NCBI RefSeq assembly: GCF_030272615.1
Contig: NC_081406.1
Coordinates: forward strand, 192,147,891-192,211,890
Source: Cryptomeria japonica
Taxonomy: Eukaryota; Streptophyta; Pinopsida; Cupressales; Cupressaceae
DNA: 64,000 bases
Reading direction: 5' to 3'
Each line of letters starts with the position of its first letter. Within the stretch, counting starts at the first letter, position 1. Of the stretch, positions 35,301 to 46,472 are shown in pieces. The notes under the pieces were generated by a model. That model did not search any database, was not told where the DNA came from, and saw only the letters and a program-made list of their open reading frames with translations. The translations under genes and the position numbers were made by a program.

Positions 35301-38300
35301 GCATTTTATTCACATTTTACACAGTACATTGACTGGTCAGGAGTTCGATATCACCTAAAAAATGGGAAGATCTCTCAGGTTATACACTAAATTTTTGGTG
35401 TTGCAATAGTTTTTTCTGTTGTTTTTGTTTCAATTGTGTGACTGTAAACCATTATCATAGAGATATGCATCTTAGTGTATTGAATCTACTGATGTTTGCC
35501 CATAAACTACAATTTTGAACATGTCTTTCAAAGGTTGCCGCTGGCATTAAGGCTATAAGTACAACACAACCTTTCTACAGTAATAATTGCTATATTTTAA
35601 AAATTGTGTCAGAGTGAAATGAGCCATTAATATTCTAGAGAGTCCAATGATGACTGTTTTGAATGTGAACGTGTATCAAATTGAGCTTTTTAACATCTTG
35701 AGTGCCATGCATTAGTTCTTCCACCATGTCTAGTGAATCATATTGCATTGCATTTGTGTAAAGTTATTTTCTTGGTAAATGGAAATTTATATATATTGTA
35801 TATATTAATTAAAATACTGTACCAAGTGCAAACCATAGAGTAAATGCTGATAAAAGTATTTATCAGTTAATATTCTTTGGAACAAACTAGAGCAATGAAC
35901 CTCACAGTAGTGTTAAAGCATTGTGCAGATTGAAAAGATAAAAGTGAAGCCTTAATTTCCATTTTTAACAGCTGCTTCTATTGACATAGTCTATATGTAG
36001 TTATTTGTAACTTCATGTATTGACTTTCTTACATATCTATGGTCTCTTCATTTAGTACAAGTTTTTGACTGCAGATGGGGGTATACTTTCATCTTATGGT
36101 CTTTGTATCTGCCACCATTTCCCTGGATATCGATCAGCTGATGGTTAAAGTTGAAAATCTTATCACATATTCTGGTGGTTTCTTCTGTACCAGTTCTTAT
36201 AGTGGTTTGTCAAAAGTTCCTACTGGCAAGTGCCAATGATGGTTTATTGTGATGGCATCATGCTTTCATCCCCATCAGCACTAACCTTCATTTAGGGTCT
36301 TCTGTCACAGGGCTATTTGTAATTACGCTCAGTTCTTTAAGTTTACCATTCCTTTGTTGTGTTTACATTTCTTTAAAGTTTACTCAGAATTTTTAATTTG
36401 GTTACTGTTGTGCAAAATGGTCTTTATTGTAAAATGATCTTCTTTAGTTGCAAACGGTACTCTGAGATCTTGAAAACTATTTCTGATAGTTTGGAAATCC
36501 TTTTCTTTGGATTCTGAAACCTTTTTGCCTCTGAGAGATTCCTGGAAACTCCTGAAGAAGGGTAGGATCCTTGAAACACGTCTCAGGTAATTTCTTCCTA
36601 TTCTGTTGGAGTTTCCAAAGAGTAACTGATGCTGAAGTCCAACTTTTTGAAAGTTTCAAGTTTCCAGGAGTTATCAATATCATATCTTAGAGTTTTTGGA
36701 AGTTTCTCTAATCTTCGATGCGGTTTCTTGCCAATTCCTTGTTTTCTATTGTTTCCTTAAGAAGTGTACCCTAAAGTTTTCTTCATTTTTTTGACCTAGC
36801 TGTCTCTTCAATTATCAACACTACCATTTCTGAAGTTTCCAGGTACTCTTTTCCCATTATTGGTGGAACATAGAAAATTACTGTGAAGCACATCTTGGGA
36901 ACATAATTATCTTTTGATCTTCCATGTTTGCCATTTGTGTTTTCAGAAAAGGAACAACTGGAGGCTATTACATTCTAAAGCCTGTTCCTGAGAAACTGAT
37001 GTTTCTTAGGCCAGTGTTTGTGTGCAACAAGCAACTTGCAAATTAACAGAAAACCATTAAAAAAATCACAAACTAGAGGCTAGTACATTCTAAAGCCCAT
37101 TTCCCGAGAAACTGATGTTTTAATGCAGCTATTTGCATGTGACAAGTGACTTGCAAATTAACAAAAAACCATTTTAAAACCAGAAACTAAAATTTTAATA
37201 TATGTGCATAGTAATTCTATGTCTTGACCAGTCACAATACTGGTGTAACTCAGAATGTATCCTAGGTGAGAGTTAAGTTTGGGCCTTTGTTGCAGGAAAT
37301 CAATTACTGGGTTTTATTTTTGCAGTGTTTTTTGGGTGTTCTTGGGTGTTTGGTAGCATTTTGGATTGAAACATATCTAGATTTGGGTTTCTTTGGTGTC
37401 CTTCAGTCCATATTTTTCGATAATTTGTTTTTCATTAGTCATTTCCTAAAGCTTCTCCAGATTTTTGGGGTGACTGGGGAATCATGTTTCTGAAGGTCTT
37501 TCTGTTTGGAAAATCATACCCACTTCCAAGTTTTGTGCAACTTATTTTGATAAATATTCAAAGATGGAATATATTAATAATTACATCAAAAGCTCAGAAC
37601 GGTACCTGTTGAGCTCGGAGTCAGATGGAATGCTGCTTTGCTGACGGCAATACAGAAGCACAAGCAGCATTCCTCTTACAGAATCGTCGATCAAACAAGC
37701 TTAGAAAACCTTTTACTGCATTGACTACCTAGTGCTGCATACTAGACTATTTTTTACCTCAGGACATTTTTGGTTCAAAAAAATATTGCTCTATTACCAT
37801 AATAAAACTATTATGATACGACATGACTCTGTTTGTAGCTTTAGTGCTTTAGCATGCCTATTTCAAGCTACTGGCTGACAAAAAGTTGCCGAGTTGCCAT
37901 ATAGGAGTTGCTGGAAATAAATGGATCATTCTCCCCACGGACAGACCAAAATTCTTTTGGGTCAACTTGCCTGCTTAATCCAGAGTTTCGCCCCTGTTGG
38001 CTGGGGTCTATTGTTGTGGGATTGGCTTAATCACTACTCCAGCATTTTTGTCTACCTTGATTGCATCACTACCAGAGCTATCTGCTGTTGTTGTAGGACC
38101 TTTAAATATTGGGCATTAACATTAGGATCTGCCAGTTCCCCTGCAGTCTGATTTTGGCCAGCACTGTTGAATGAATTTTCTTCAATGGTGTATAATCTTG
38201 TGCTTTTGCTGTTGCAATCACAAAACCTCTAATCAGGGCTTATGAGGGGCTTTTATAAATTGACAAACCAAAGGTCTTGCTGTCTGAAAATTAAATGTTC

Positions 38301-41300
38301 CACAAAAAACTCGGTGGTTTATGGAATTAGACAAACTGTGAGTTTGTCCAAAACAGACAAACAGATCGGGCAGCTCTCATCAATCTCCTGGAATCTTCTT
38401 TGAACCTTTGGTTCTGGTGTGCTTTAAAATTAGGATTAAGCTGTATCTCTATGCAAATGTTCATTTGTTTCTGTTTTATTCCTAAAGCATTTTCTATTAG
38501 TGTAACTTGTTGTTGATCTGGTGGCATGAGGTGTGCCTGAGTACAGGTGGGGTAGTGCTTATGACATTCTAGAACTCTTGAATGCTCTGCAACAAATATG
38601 CTACTATTACTGGCACCATAGTTTGCAAGACTTGTCTTGTGATTGCTTTGTCTGACTAAAGTCTGCTGGTCACTGCACTTGTCTGATCATAGGTCTGCTT
38701 TCATTTCTCAACCATGGCCTTTTCAGACTTTTTCTTTTGCTTTGTTGAGCCTTTTGTTTTCCATCATTGGGTTGGGACTTATGGTTTTCTTCACTTACAC
38801 TCTAGTGATTGCCATTACTTCTTGGTCAATTCTTTGATTGATTCTTCTGAAATACCCTCCAGTCCAACCTGGTTGGCAAGGTCTGCACTTCCTCAGGAAG
38901 ATGGAGATTGTTTGCAACCTTGACTGACTCCTCATTTCAGCTTCAGCTCTTGCATCTACTGGTATTTTGGCCTCAGATTTTGCTTCGCTTCTACTCCAAA
39001 GTTGTCTTGATAGAATTTTGGATTGAGCTAGTTCTCGGACTATTTTGCATTTCAGCTTCAGCTGTCTGTGTTCTTGGTCCACTCCCTGATTGTGTTGTCT
39101 TTTTATATTGCTGTTGTTTGGGTCCAATGACATTTGTTCCTTCTTGTTCAGTGTTGGTTATCAAATCTTTTCGAATCTTGTTGATGAGACCTTTTCTTGT
39201 TCTGTTGTAAATTCATATGCTTTGTACTGGGAAGAGATCTTGCAAAATGTGGTACCTTCAAACCCTGTGAGGACTCTTGGAAAATTATTCAACAGCTAAT
39301 CATCTTCTTTAGTGATGGCCATGTTGCCCCAAATTGAATCTGTAGGATTTTGGTTTCTCTTGAATTCTTCTTTGATGCATTCTTATACCGAGAGACTCCA
39401 CAAATACTTGAAGTCTTGAGTTAGTTTGTCTTCTCTTTGTTTCTCAGTCTTGATTAGTTCTTAAATAGTTGAACCTTTCACTCACATTTAGGTTCCATCT
39501 TTATCATTTGTTGTTGTCAATGTTTATTGTTGACTGGCTGCAGTTCAACTTGACCCAACTTCACAAAGGCAATTCTGCCAGAAATGCTTATAACAAAAAG
39601 CTACACTGCCAAATAACACTCTTGCAGAATATAATTACACACATGCAACATAGAAGAGTCTACAAGAACAATAGCTTTAGTGCACAAGGTAGTCTTACGG
39701 TGCAGTGCTGTGTCCCTGGAGAACCTGTCAAATGAGAGCTTTTTACCTGACATTTGAAACTATCTATGTTACCAGACAGTTGTCAGTTAAGAAACCCTTC
39801 AGATCCAGCTATACAAAACCCGAAAGTGATTAGCACACTACCTAAGCCAACAATACAATAATTAACAACACATCTAATTCGGCTCAAATAGAGTTCTTAA
39901 AATATTCTGATAAAAATAATTAATAATAACAAGATAGGTTACAATCACTCGTCCAATTCTTTTGTCTACCTGTGTTGCAGCCATATAGAGCTATCTGAAG
40001 GTGTTACAAGGCATTTGAATATGGGGAGCATAAATTTAGGATCAGCCATTGCTTTTGCAGCCTTTTTGGCCAGCTTTTCTGAACAAAATGTCGTCAGTGG
40101 TGCCTATTTTGTGCTTTTACTGTTGCCAGCACAAAATCTTCACATCAGGTCTTATTAGGGGCTTCACCAAGTGACAAACAAAGTTCTTACTGTCGGCAAA
40201 CTAAAGCAGTAAACAAAACTCTATCACAAAATGGGTTCTGATTTCTGAAAATAGACAACCTCATGAATTGGTGTAAAACATATAAACTGACAGGGAAGAT
40301 CTTCAGTAATCTCCTGGAATCTTCTGTGAATCTTTGTTTCTGAGGTGCATTGGAATTTGGATTAAATGCACTCCAGTAATTTGTTTTTATTTTTCTCTTT
40401 CATTCCTGAATCTCCCTTCTGCTAGAGTAGCTGGGTATTGGTCTGTATTTTAAAGTTTTATAAGAATCAATATTTCATTACTGTTGTGGTCATGCGGCCA
40501 TGCCATTTATTTCTTTCTCACCATTATTGGCCAACTATGATGTTTTTGAGCCTAATGCGAAGTGGAAATTTCTCTAGAGACTTGGATCTGTTGCAAACTA
40601 ATTACTCTTCTACTATAATAATTAAACGAAACAAGCTTCAGGAAAATTTGCATAATCCAATTTTTTTATTGATGTTTTAGGTTACTCTTTTTGAACCATC
40701 AGTAGGATAAATATTACAGATACGAGCTCCCTAAATTTATAACTGTATAACAAGAGCTGGGGAACCATATATACTTGGGAGTTCCTTTTGGTTTCTGACC
40801 TCTTGTCGTACATGATATTGTCTAGATAAGTAGTTCCTAGCTGTAATAATTATCAGATCTCAATGATGGACAACAAAGAGTAGCCTGCATCGTCAATAAA
40901 ATTCTTTTGTATACATCATGTTTTTCCTTAAGCTTGTTTATTTTGAACATTATGGATTGTAGAAGCAAGAATTCTCTTCTATAACGTTTTCAAGAAGATG
41001 AGAGTTTATTGCATATATCTATTTTACCGTCTAATTCATTGATCTTGTAGATTTACTTCCAAACAAATGCCATCACTCCGTTTCTCATTTGGCCAGAGAC
41101 TGATATGTTCTTAGTGATATTTTTCATTTAAAGATTGGAATTCCTCCATGGAATATCAAGAATGTAATTTCCCACCTGGCTTGAGGCTTGGTACCATTTT
41201 GACTGCATAACATGCTTTCTTGCATCTATTGGATTGGTTTGTGTTTATATTTGCTGTGTTTCAACTTGCAGTTTTTGAATTTTCTTAGAGTAATATCCAC

Positions 41301-42069
41301 AACACATGTTGCTTATGATACAATCATACAAATTATCCAAAAGTTGTCCGAATCACATTATTTGATTTGTTCATTTCACATTTAAGGGATGACTAGGGCT
41401 AATTTTCCCTCAGGTTTTCCTTTTTGTACATGCTCATCTCGTCACCAAAATTTGATCATTGGGCCTTTCTGTTATCCTGGAGGAGAGCTATGGATAGGCT
41501 AGTGCCCCTCTTCTTAGAACAATATGGACTGTTTGTTTTTGGTTGTGGATATATATATTTATAACTATGGATGTTGCAATGTGCAACAGAAAGCTACCAT
41601 GGAAGGGCTATAATTATACTGCACTGCATTCTCTGAATAGTTAGCATGTACTTGAAACATAACCAGGTTGTTTGGTATAATGATTTGTAAAAAGGCGAGG
41701 TTTGGCAATTACCGTTTTGGCCGTTGAAAGAATACTTGCAGGACTCGTGGAATTTGGATTTGTCCATAAGTCAAGATGAAAGAATATTTACAAGACTTTT
41801 TGGATTTTGGATTTCTCGAGTAACATAAGATGCATCGCTTGTTTGTCTCTACTTATGCATATTTTGTGCGTATGTGTGAGAGAGAGAGCTTAATGAATTA
41901 TATCCTAATTTTGCAGATTCAGCGGCACCCAGACTGTGGAACAAAGCCTTTAGATAAAGGAACAAGAAGGCAGAACCCAAAAGCAAATTTCTTTCCACAA
42001 GGACATTTTATTAGCTCTATTGTGAGAACCATTGTTTACTGGAACCAACCTAAGAAATTTGACATCTAG
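26321..42069 (+). CDS. GCS: Ceramide glucosyltransferase (glucosylceramide synthase), C-terminal seven exons
   Basis: Transfers glucose from UDP-glucose to ceramide to make glucosylceramide in ER/Golgi membranes (GT21 family; role from family knowledge). Joined exons 26321-26383, 26489-26585, 27524-27602, 27700-27908, 34966-35111, 35256-35378 and 41917-42069 give 289 codons plus TAG, all in phase with GT-AG introns. Visible signatures: SMGFATGGRTFFLWGG, the catalytic D3 block GGYSDDMTLA, the R-Y-W-N-Y-L-R-K-Q segment in the position of the family (Q/R)XXRW motif, hydrophobic membrane segments around LFIFHCYCSWGYVSPF and GLILVGCLAVCTVIEII, then NWGL...DNFLYPLSA and DWSGVRYHLKNGKI, ending WNQPKKFDI. 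Plant GCS is about 520 residues, so roughly 230 N-terminal residues with D1 and D2 are missing from this window. No frameshift or stop is seen. Two introns exceed 6.5 kb and hold mobile elements. Confidence 0.93.
26489..26585 (+). CDS. GCS: GCS visible exon 2 (catalytic D3 block)
   Basis: Acceptor TGCTTTAG, donor GTATGT. Encodes MHADDFRTDRYGLVTG, then RNGGYSDDMTLAAVA plus one base of Gly. The SDD holds the third conserved aspartate of the GT21 site. The preceding intron is 105 bp. Confidence 0.95.
27524..27602 (+). CDS. GCS: GCS visible exon 3
   Basis: Acceptor AATTTACAG, donor GTGCAT. Encodes GAHKRLISSPPVAIF and HPLSSDLTFS plus two bases of Arg. The phase joins perfectly with both neighbours. 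Confidence 0.94.
27700..27908 (+). CDS. GCS: GCS visible exon 4 (RYWNYLRKQ and membrane segment)
   Basis: Acceptor GGCATGCAG, donor GTATGC. Completes Arg and encodes YWNYLRKQTFVLESYNTNV, a hydrophobic stretch and FSNYPFSESAVNT. The preceding intron is only 97 bp. The open frame continues past the donor, but joining to the next exon restores the family sequence NTGLILV, so the donor at 27909 is chosen. Confidence 0.92.
28049..28971. mobile_element. LTR-like element, TGTAATGTCCC type, probable solo LTR
   Basis: It begins TGTAATGTCCCC and ends GGGGCATGACA, imperfect terminal inverted repeats with TG...CA limits. Flanking pentamers are CACAT (28044-28048) and CATAT (28972-28976), a target duplication with one mismatch. 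The 923-bp interior has no coding region. The termini resemble those of the solo LTR at 21298-22745, so the two may be related families. Confidence 0.6.
31036..31322 (+). repeat. Direct duplication of about 115 bp, 172 bp apart
   Basis: Copies at about 31036-31150 and 31208-31322 share TTGTATGG, CATTGGAAAATG, TCTGAATATGTTGGTTTT, CCATTTCAAT and TTGATGATCATAGTTTACT with scattered substitutions. Open frames across both copies are repeat-derived and not called as genes. Confidence 0.85.
32629..33945. mobile_element. hAT-type DNA transposon, non-autonomous, with perfect 8-bp target duplication
   Basis: The element (32637-33937, 1301 bp) is flanked by CATGCCAC on both sides (32629-32636 and 33938-33945). 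Its ends form imperfect inverted repeats: CATAGTTGAACTACTCGCCAA on the left against CATAGATGGAATACTCGCAA from the right end, fitting the CANNG start of hAT termini. Subterminal regions on both sides are full of CTCGGCGAGTTTTT-like motifs in opposite orientation, typical transposase-binding arrays. No transposase is encoded. The interior holds 186-bp tandem repeats. Confidence 0.85.
33250..33725 (+). repeat. 186-bp tandem repeat inside the hAT-type element, about 2.5 units
   Basis: Units begin at about 33258, 33443 and 33629 with TCTGAAAATT(T)AAAAGATC, continue through TAGAATTTGCATTATAAC, CTGAAACCACTCTCAAAC and AGGAAAAAGACATATTGAAA, and end with TACTGAAATTTGACTAAG. Copies are nearly identical. 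A GA-rich run lies just upstream (33130-33235). Confidence 0.9.
34320..34760 (-). pseudogene. LINE RNase H relic (antisense in GCS intron)
   Basis: On the minus strand, reading from 34760 down, three pieces in family order are visible: KLKLNSNGTSKSNPV, like the start of a plant LINE RNase H (where the first catalytic Asp would be, it has Asn); TNDEA-stop-SLALLGLKLA with a following NGD; and HCYREYNQVAGCLANTR, the family's C-terminal HV.RE.N..AD.LA motif. Stops and frame changes separate them. This is the 3' part of a plant L1-type ORF2, long inactive. Its RT part is not found nearby. Confidence 0.65.
34966..35111 (+). CDS. GCS: GCS visible exon 5 (membrane segment)
   Basis: Acceptor TTTTTTACAG, donor GTATGT. 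Completes Gly and encodes LILVGCLAVCTVIEIISVWN, then ITRVEIELCNALSPEEPRVS and ISQYNWGL. The hydrophobic start is a likely transmembrane segment. Confidence 0.95.
35256..35378 (+). CDS. GCS: GCS visible exon 6
   Basis: Acceptor TTGATACAG, donor GTTATA. Encodes 41 residues, VLIAMVVDNFLYPLSAFYSH through DWSGVRYHLKNGKISQ, matching the conserved C-terminal part of plant GCS. The preceding intron is 144 bp. Confidence 0.95.
36956..37186 (+). repeat. 115-bp tandem duplication
   Basis: Units at 36956 and 37071 share AACT(G/A)GAGGCTA, TACATTCTAAAGCC, GAGAAACTGATGTTT, ACTTGCAAATTAACA and AAACCATT. Divergence is modest. Confidence 0.85.
38028..40372 (+). repeat. Two diverged direct copies of a ~430-bp repeat
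   Basis: About 38028-38480 and 39944-40372 share, in order, TTTTGTCTACCT, AGAGCTATCTG, TAGGATC(T/A)GCCA, GCTTTT(G/A)CTGTTGC, AGGGGCTT, TGACAAAC and AATCTCCTGGAATCTTCT. They could be LTRs of an old element or dispersed repeats; clear TG...CA ends were not found. Confidence 0.65.
41917..42069 (+). CDS. GCS: GCS last exon and stop codon
   Basis: Acceptor TTTTGCAG. Encodes IQRHPDCGTKPLDKGTRR, then QNPKANFFPQGHFISSIVRT and IVYWNQPKKFDI, followed by TAG 42067-42069. The end WxQPKKFD is the conserved C-terminus of plant GCS. Confidence 0.96.
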   Translation: MQRHPDCGTKPLDKGTRRQNPKANFFPQGHFISSIVRTIVYWNQPKKFDI

Positions 42070-43489
42070 CATTGCTATGCTTCTGTTATGATGCAAATTC
42101 TATATTCGTTCAGGGATTCACAACTCAAGATTAAATTATAGATTCATTGTTGGAAACTGGGCCTTCGATTGACGACAGTCCCGAAGTTGCTGCCATAGTT
42201 TCTGAATTGTGCAGATGCTTTGGCCCTCTTTATGTTGAAGATGTTGATGGACGAGATGACTGCACATTGCAGAATGATCTTTACAAGTAACAGGCATCCC
42301 GTTGATTTTTTTAGCAAGTTGCAGATTTTTGTATGCATATGGTTTACCAATTTGTTCTGATTCCGAGAAATCATTATTTCTTTGGGCTTCATTGTTGTAT
42401 TCATAATTGATTTACCACATTATGTTCATCAGTTGAGGATAGTGGGAGTCGGCAATTAGAGCCAAAAATATTTGATAAATTCAAGACGCTTAATCTCTAA
42501 TTATTTATTGCACCTTTTTGCAATACTGTTCTTCTCAGGCAACTATAAGAATCACTCTTGTTTATTCGTTTGCAAGTTTGTATTTCTTGACTATAGACAA
42601 TTCATGATAAAATTAGAGACATTCGTAACCAACCTAGATATTCAAAAAGCGTGACAAAGAACTCGTAAAAATAAACATATTTAATTTGTTTCTTGGTAAT
42701 GGTTTGTATTGTTACCTGTAACCTTTAGATCTTTTGCCTCTATAGTTGCTTATTTTTAATGAGGTATATTTAAGTGAAATTTCATACAACTAGGAGATAC
42801 TTTTGTTATAAAAAAGTTCGATTTTTTTTAATTGAATAATGTATTAAAAAAAAAAAAGAAGATATAAAGATAGAGGGTAGTCAAAAGACAAATGATAGAT
42901 TAAAAAAAGATTCAAAATTAGAACTTCATTACATCATAACCATATAGCTGAAAGTAGCAGCTGTAGATGAACTTGGTAACTTAAACTGAGAAGCAAAATC
43001 AATTACATCTTGTCAAAAAACCGAGACTATAACTTCATTTCATCATTACATAAAATCCATAGAAAGGCTAAACCAACAAGACAATAGAAGGCTGAAAGTA
43101 GCAGCTATAAGTGGAACTTGAACCAAGAATGAAGTCGCTTGGAACACATGAACTCATTGCTATGATGCTGAAGGACTTGAAGCTTGATGATATCCAAATA
43201 TTTTTTGTACTTAATATGATCCTTGTTGTCCCCCTGCAATTGCCAACAAAGAGAAACAATATGATACAAGATGTCAGAGTAAAACCTTTGAATTTCAGTC
43301 CCTTAGTGAACTAACTCGATTAAAACAAAGCTAAACACTTGCTCTTCCATATATTCAGTAAAACACAATGTCTAATAGAATCAACAATAAAGTGATTATG
43401 CAAACCAACACCCAAGATAGGTTTTTTCCAGCTCAAAGAGTGATAAAAAATAATAAGCACATAACTGATAATAACATTCCATTTCCTTT
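42070..43489 (+). other. GCS 3' untranslated region and downstream sequence
   Basis: No further coding sequence on the + strand. A candidate polyadenylation signal AATAAA is at 42670-42675. The minus-strand open frame across 42144-42404 has no motif and is treated as chance. Around 42920-43110 two partial copies of an AACTTCATT...CTGAAAGTAGCAGCT phrase occur, perhaps from the 3' part of the LINE that follows. Confidence 0.5.
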
Positions 43490-44321
43490 TTGTCATAGAT
43501 CAGTTCCAAAATAAGTCTTTTAAGCTCTCTTTCTGTTGACAAAAGGGGCATTTGATAGGCTGACTCATAAATTTCAGTTTATCCCCAACTGTTAATTTAT
43601 AATGCAGGACCTTCCATGCCAAAATCTGAGCATTAACGTTTGCTTTAGAATTCCATATTTGCCAACTTAATCTCCTCCCATCTCTTTTCATGGGGTTTAC
43701 ATCTTCATTTTTCATTCAACCGAGGATTAAGTGACAAAATAGGTAGCAAATTTAAGTAGATCATTTTTAAAGGGAAGGAAGAAAAGGGATACTTTGACAA
43801 CCATAGCCAATCCTTAGTAAAATTGCATTGTAAAGGAGTACAAAGTTTCATGACAAGATCCATTGGTACCAATGATTTAACAAAAATAAGAAATCCTTAA
43901 GCCATATTGTTTAACTTAAATTTACACTTAATAGAATGCCAGAGAGACCACTCAAAAGACCAAAAATCCCAAACATCACCAAATTGTTGAACCCCTTTAT
44001 TAAGCAATAAGAAGCTTTCTCAGGGAAAGCAACTGCAAGAGGCTGGCCATGATATTGGACCTATCTATTCCACCAAATAGAACTTCCAAAATTGAAACCT
44101 TGCTACAGTGACGCATCATTCCAGCTCAAGAATTTACTTACCAGTTGCCATATCTTCCAAATTGATTGAAGAGGAAAGGAAGCTTTTATTCAAGAGTAAG
44201 GGGCAAGAAGAATCTTATCTATCCATCCAACAACCTGCCATTTCCTTTTAACAAGGGGTTAGACAAATTCGATGACAAACCAATTTCTTCCGCTCGATAG
44301 TTCCCCAGGGTGGGTGGCCCC

Positions 44322-44361
<40 letters not shown>

Positions 44362-45640
44362 GTAGCTATGATACCTGACCATCAACTGCTGGAAAACAAT
44401 ACACACGTCCCATAGAATTGTAGGGGCCCTAGCGAAGCCCAATTGATCATCTATTTTCACTAATTTGCAAGGTACCTGTCTTTTTATCTTATCTTCGATA
44501 GAGTAATTGGGGTACCAACCTCGACAAATTAGGAAATTAAAGGCTCATCTCTAGAAACCACTCTAACAATCCACTTGGCAAATAAACCAATCTCTTGTGT
44601 TTTGGGATCCAAAAGGCCTAGCCCCCCTTTACTTTTGGGTTGAATACAATGCAACCAGGATGCAGATTTATACCCTAATTTACCTTACCAACTTGACCAC
44701 AAAAATTGATGTACAAATATGTTTAAATCTTCATCACCCTTCTTAGAAGGCAACCAATAGGAAGAGTAATAAACATGAGAAGCAAGGAAAATCCGATTTA
44801 CAACCTGAATTTAGCCAACAAAAGATAAAAAATTGTTCCCCCCATTCAAAAGTTAACTTTTGAGTTTAGAAATGAATCACTTCCACATATCTGAAAGAGT
44901 CACTCCTAGCCCAAAAGGATTGCTTAAGTAATGAGAGATTTGCCTATGGTTAATGTGAGTCCACTCTTTTGGAATCCATTGTGGCATTGGATTAGATTGA
45001 ATAAAAAAAAATCTAGTCTTATTAAAGGCTAACTTTGATCCCGAAACTGAACAATAAAAATTTAAAAGTTCTAATACATTGTTAATTTCCTCTTCCGAAT
45101 TCTGAAGGAAAAGCATGCTATCATCAACAAAATGAGAATTAAGCACAACGCCATTGTTGGGAATGGAGATCCCCTTAATCAAATCCATTTGATTGTATTT
45201 TTGTAATAGATATCCAAGCCCATCAATTGTAGGAACATATAAGAAGGGAGCTAAATGACATCCTTGTCGAATTGATCTTTGTAAAGAGAATGAATCCAAT
45301 AAGGAATTATTAATACCAGGTGGGCATTGGCATCTTTGAAGAGCATCTAAACGTGCGAGTAGATCTTGGGTTCCAAAGCTTGGCAACAATTGAAGCATCT
45401 TAAGAACAAACGTCCATCACATCTTATCGTAAGCTTTATCAAAGTCAAGCTTGACCAAAAAAGCGTTTTGCCCCGATTGTTGAGCCCATTCACTAGTTTC
45501 CCAATCTAAAATTAAATTATCAAGGATAAATCTGCCACCAAGAAAACTAGTTTGTTCAGGTCTAACAATCTCTTTAACAACAGGTTTAATCCTTGTAGCA
45601 AGGGCTTTGACAATAATTTACGTGAAAGGTTGACGACAAT
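43490..45640 (-). pseudogene. LINE (L1-type) ORF2 remnant: reverse transcriptase and zf-RVT
   Basis: Read on the minus strand from 45640: KALATRIKPVVKEIVRPEQT, FLGGRFILDNL and VKLDFDKAYDKM give the RT fingers with the first catalytic Asp. After a TGA, the 173-codon frame 44877-45398 contains RSIRQGCHLAPFLY and the palm motif HFVDDSMLFL (FADD in most relatives), then SGSKLAFNKT. Further on, KGGLGLLDPKTQEIGLFAKW (44590-44660) is the conserved LINE thumb/linker motif, and 43500-43715 has a zf-RVT-like segment (WQIWNSKANVNAQILAWKVL then CPFC). Several frame changes and stops show it is dead. 5' end, poly(A) tail and target duplication were not identified. Confidence 0.88.
44322..44361 (+). repeat. 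(ATCT)n microsatellite
   Basis: About ten units of ATCT inside the LINE remnant. Confidence 0.95.
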
Positions 45641-46472
45641 GGAAAACACACTTCATTGTTTTATGTATGTAAAATAAAATTATGTTTATTTTACTTCAAG
45701 TAAATTTCGTTTGTAAGGTAATCTTTGGTCTTGATCATAATGAAAATGTTTTTTCATAAAACAAATTTAATTGGAATTTGTATCTAGTTTAAATAGTAGT
45801 GTGGATCATCTCTAACAAAAGTGATATGATATTATATCTAATTTTAACACTTTATCATGTCTTCTAAGAATTGAACTTAGGGTTTTGGTTTGCAAGTTCT
45901 GATATTTTATTGTTAGAGTTCTTTCAATTCTAAATCTTACTCTTTAATTTATAAAGTTCTAGTAACTCATATTTTTATTTACTCTCAAAGCACACATAGA
46001 AAATAGGTCTACATATTGTCATTTTATGACCTTTTAGAAGTGAATTCCTTATAATTAAACATTAATGCCAATATATTACCGCTTTATAGTTTGTGGGTGG
46101 TTACAATGTACTTAGCATGGTTTAGAGTAATGATTAAGCTCAACTTGCTACAAGATTTAGTGATGTTGGACATGAATCTCACACCTCTTTTGAATAGGGT
46201 TAAGGGTTTGCTATGTTGTTATAGGAACAAAGAACATACAAAAAGGGAATGTATGGCAAAATGTTCCTCTTAGCATTTCATCCTTTCACTAGGCAATGAT
46301 TGATGGAGGTTTCGAGTCAAGAAGGAAGGATATTATCATGGCAATAGGTGGGAAACTTGTTAAGGCTTGTGAGTCCCAAAGGAAAATGAGCAATTCACCC
46401 AAGATTCAAGGGTTGAGTCTAAGTGACTTGTGAATTTTTGTAAGTATTGTTGCCAAAGCTTGGTGAATTATC
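45641..46472. other. Unassigned sequence with a possible gag-like zinc-knuckle remnant
   Basis: A 60-codon + strand frame (46091-46273) ends in CCYRNKEHTKREC, which has the H-X4-C half of a gag zinc knuckle but lacks the proper first half. Otherwise nothing recognisable. Confidence 0.25.

Larger units (their letters stand above)
35379..41916 (+). other. GCS last intron, 6.54 kb
   Basis: GT at 35379 and AG at 41915-41916. It contains a tandem duplication (36956-37186) and two diverged copies of a repeat of about 430 bp (about 38028-38480 and 39944-40372). No element with identifiable ends or coding motifs was seen in the remainder. Confidence 0.85.

Noticed and set aside
38643-39299. Overlapping hydrophobic frames of 64-112 codons in the last GCS intron
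   Set aside because: Hydrophobicity follows from T-rich sequence; no splice sites or family motifs support coding.
42144-42404. 86-codon minus-strand frame just after the GCS stop
   Set aside because: No motif, and it lies in the likely 3' untranslated region; treated as chance.
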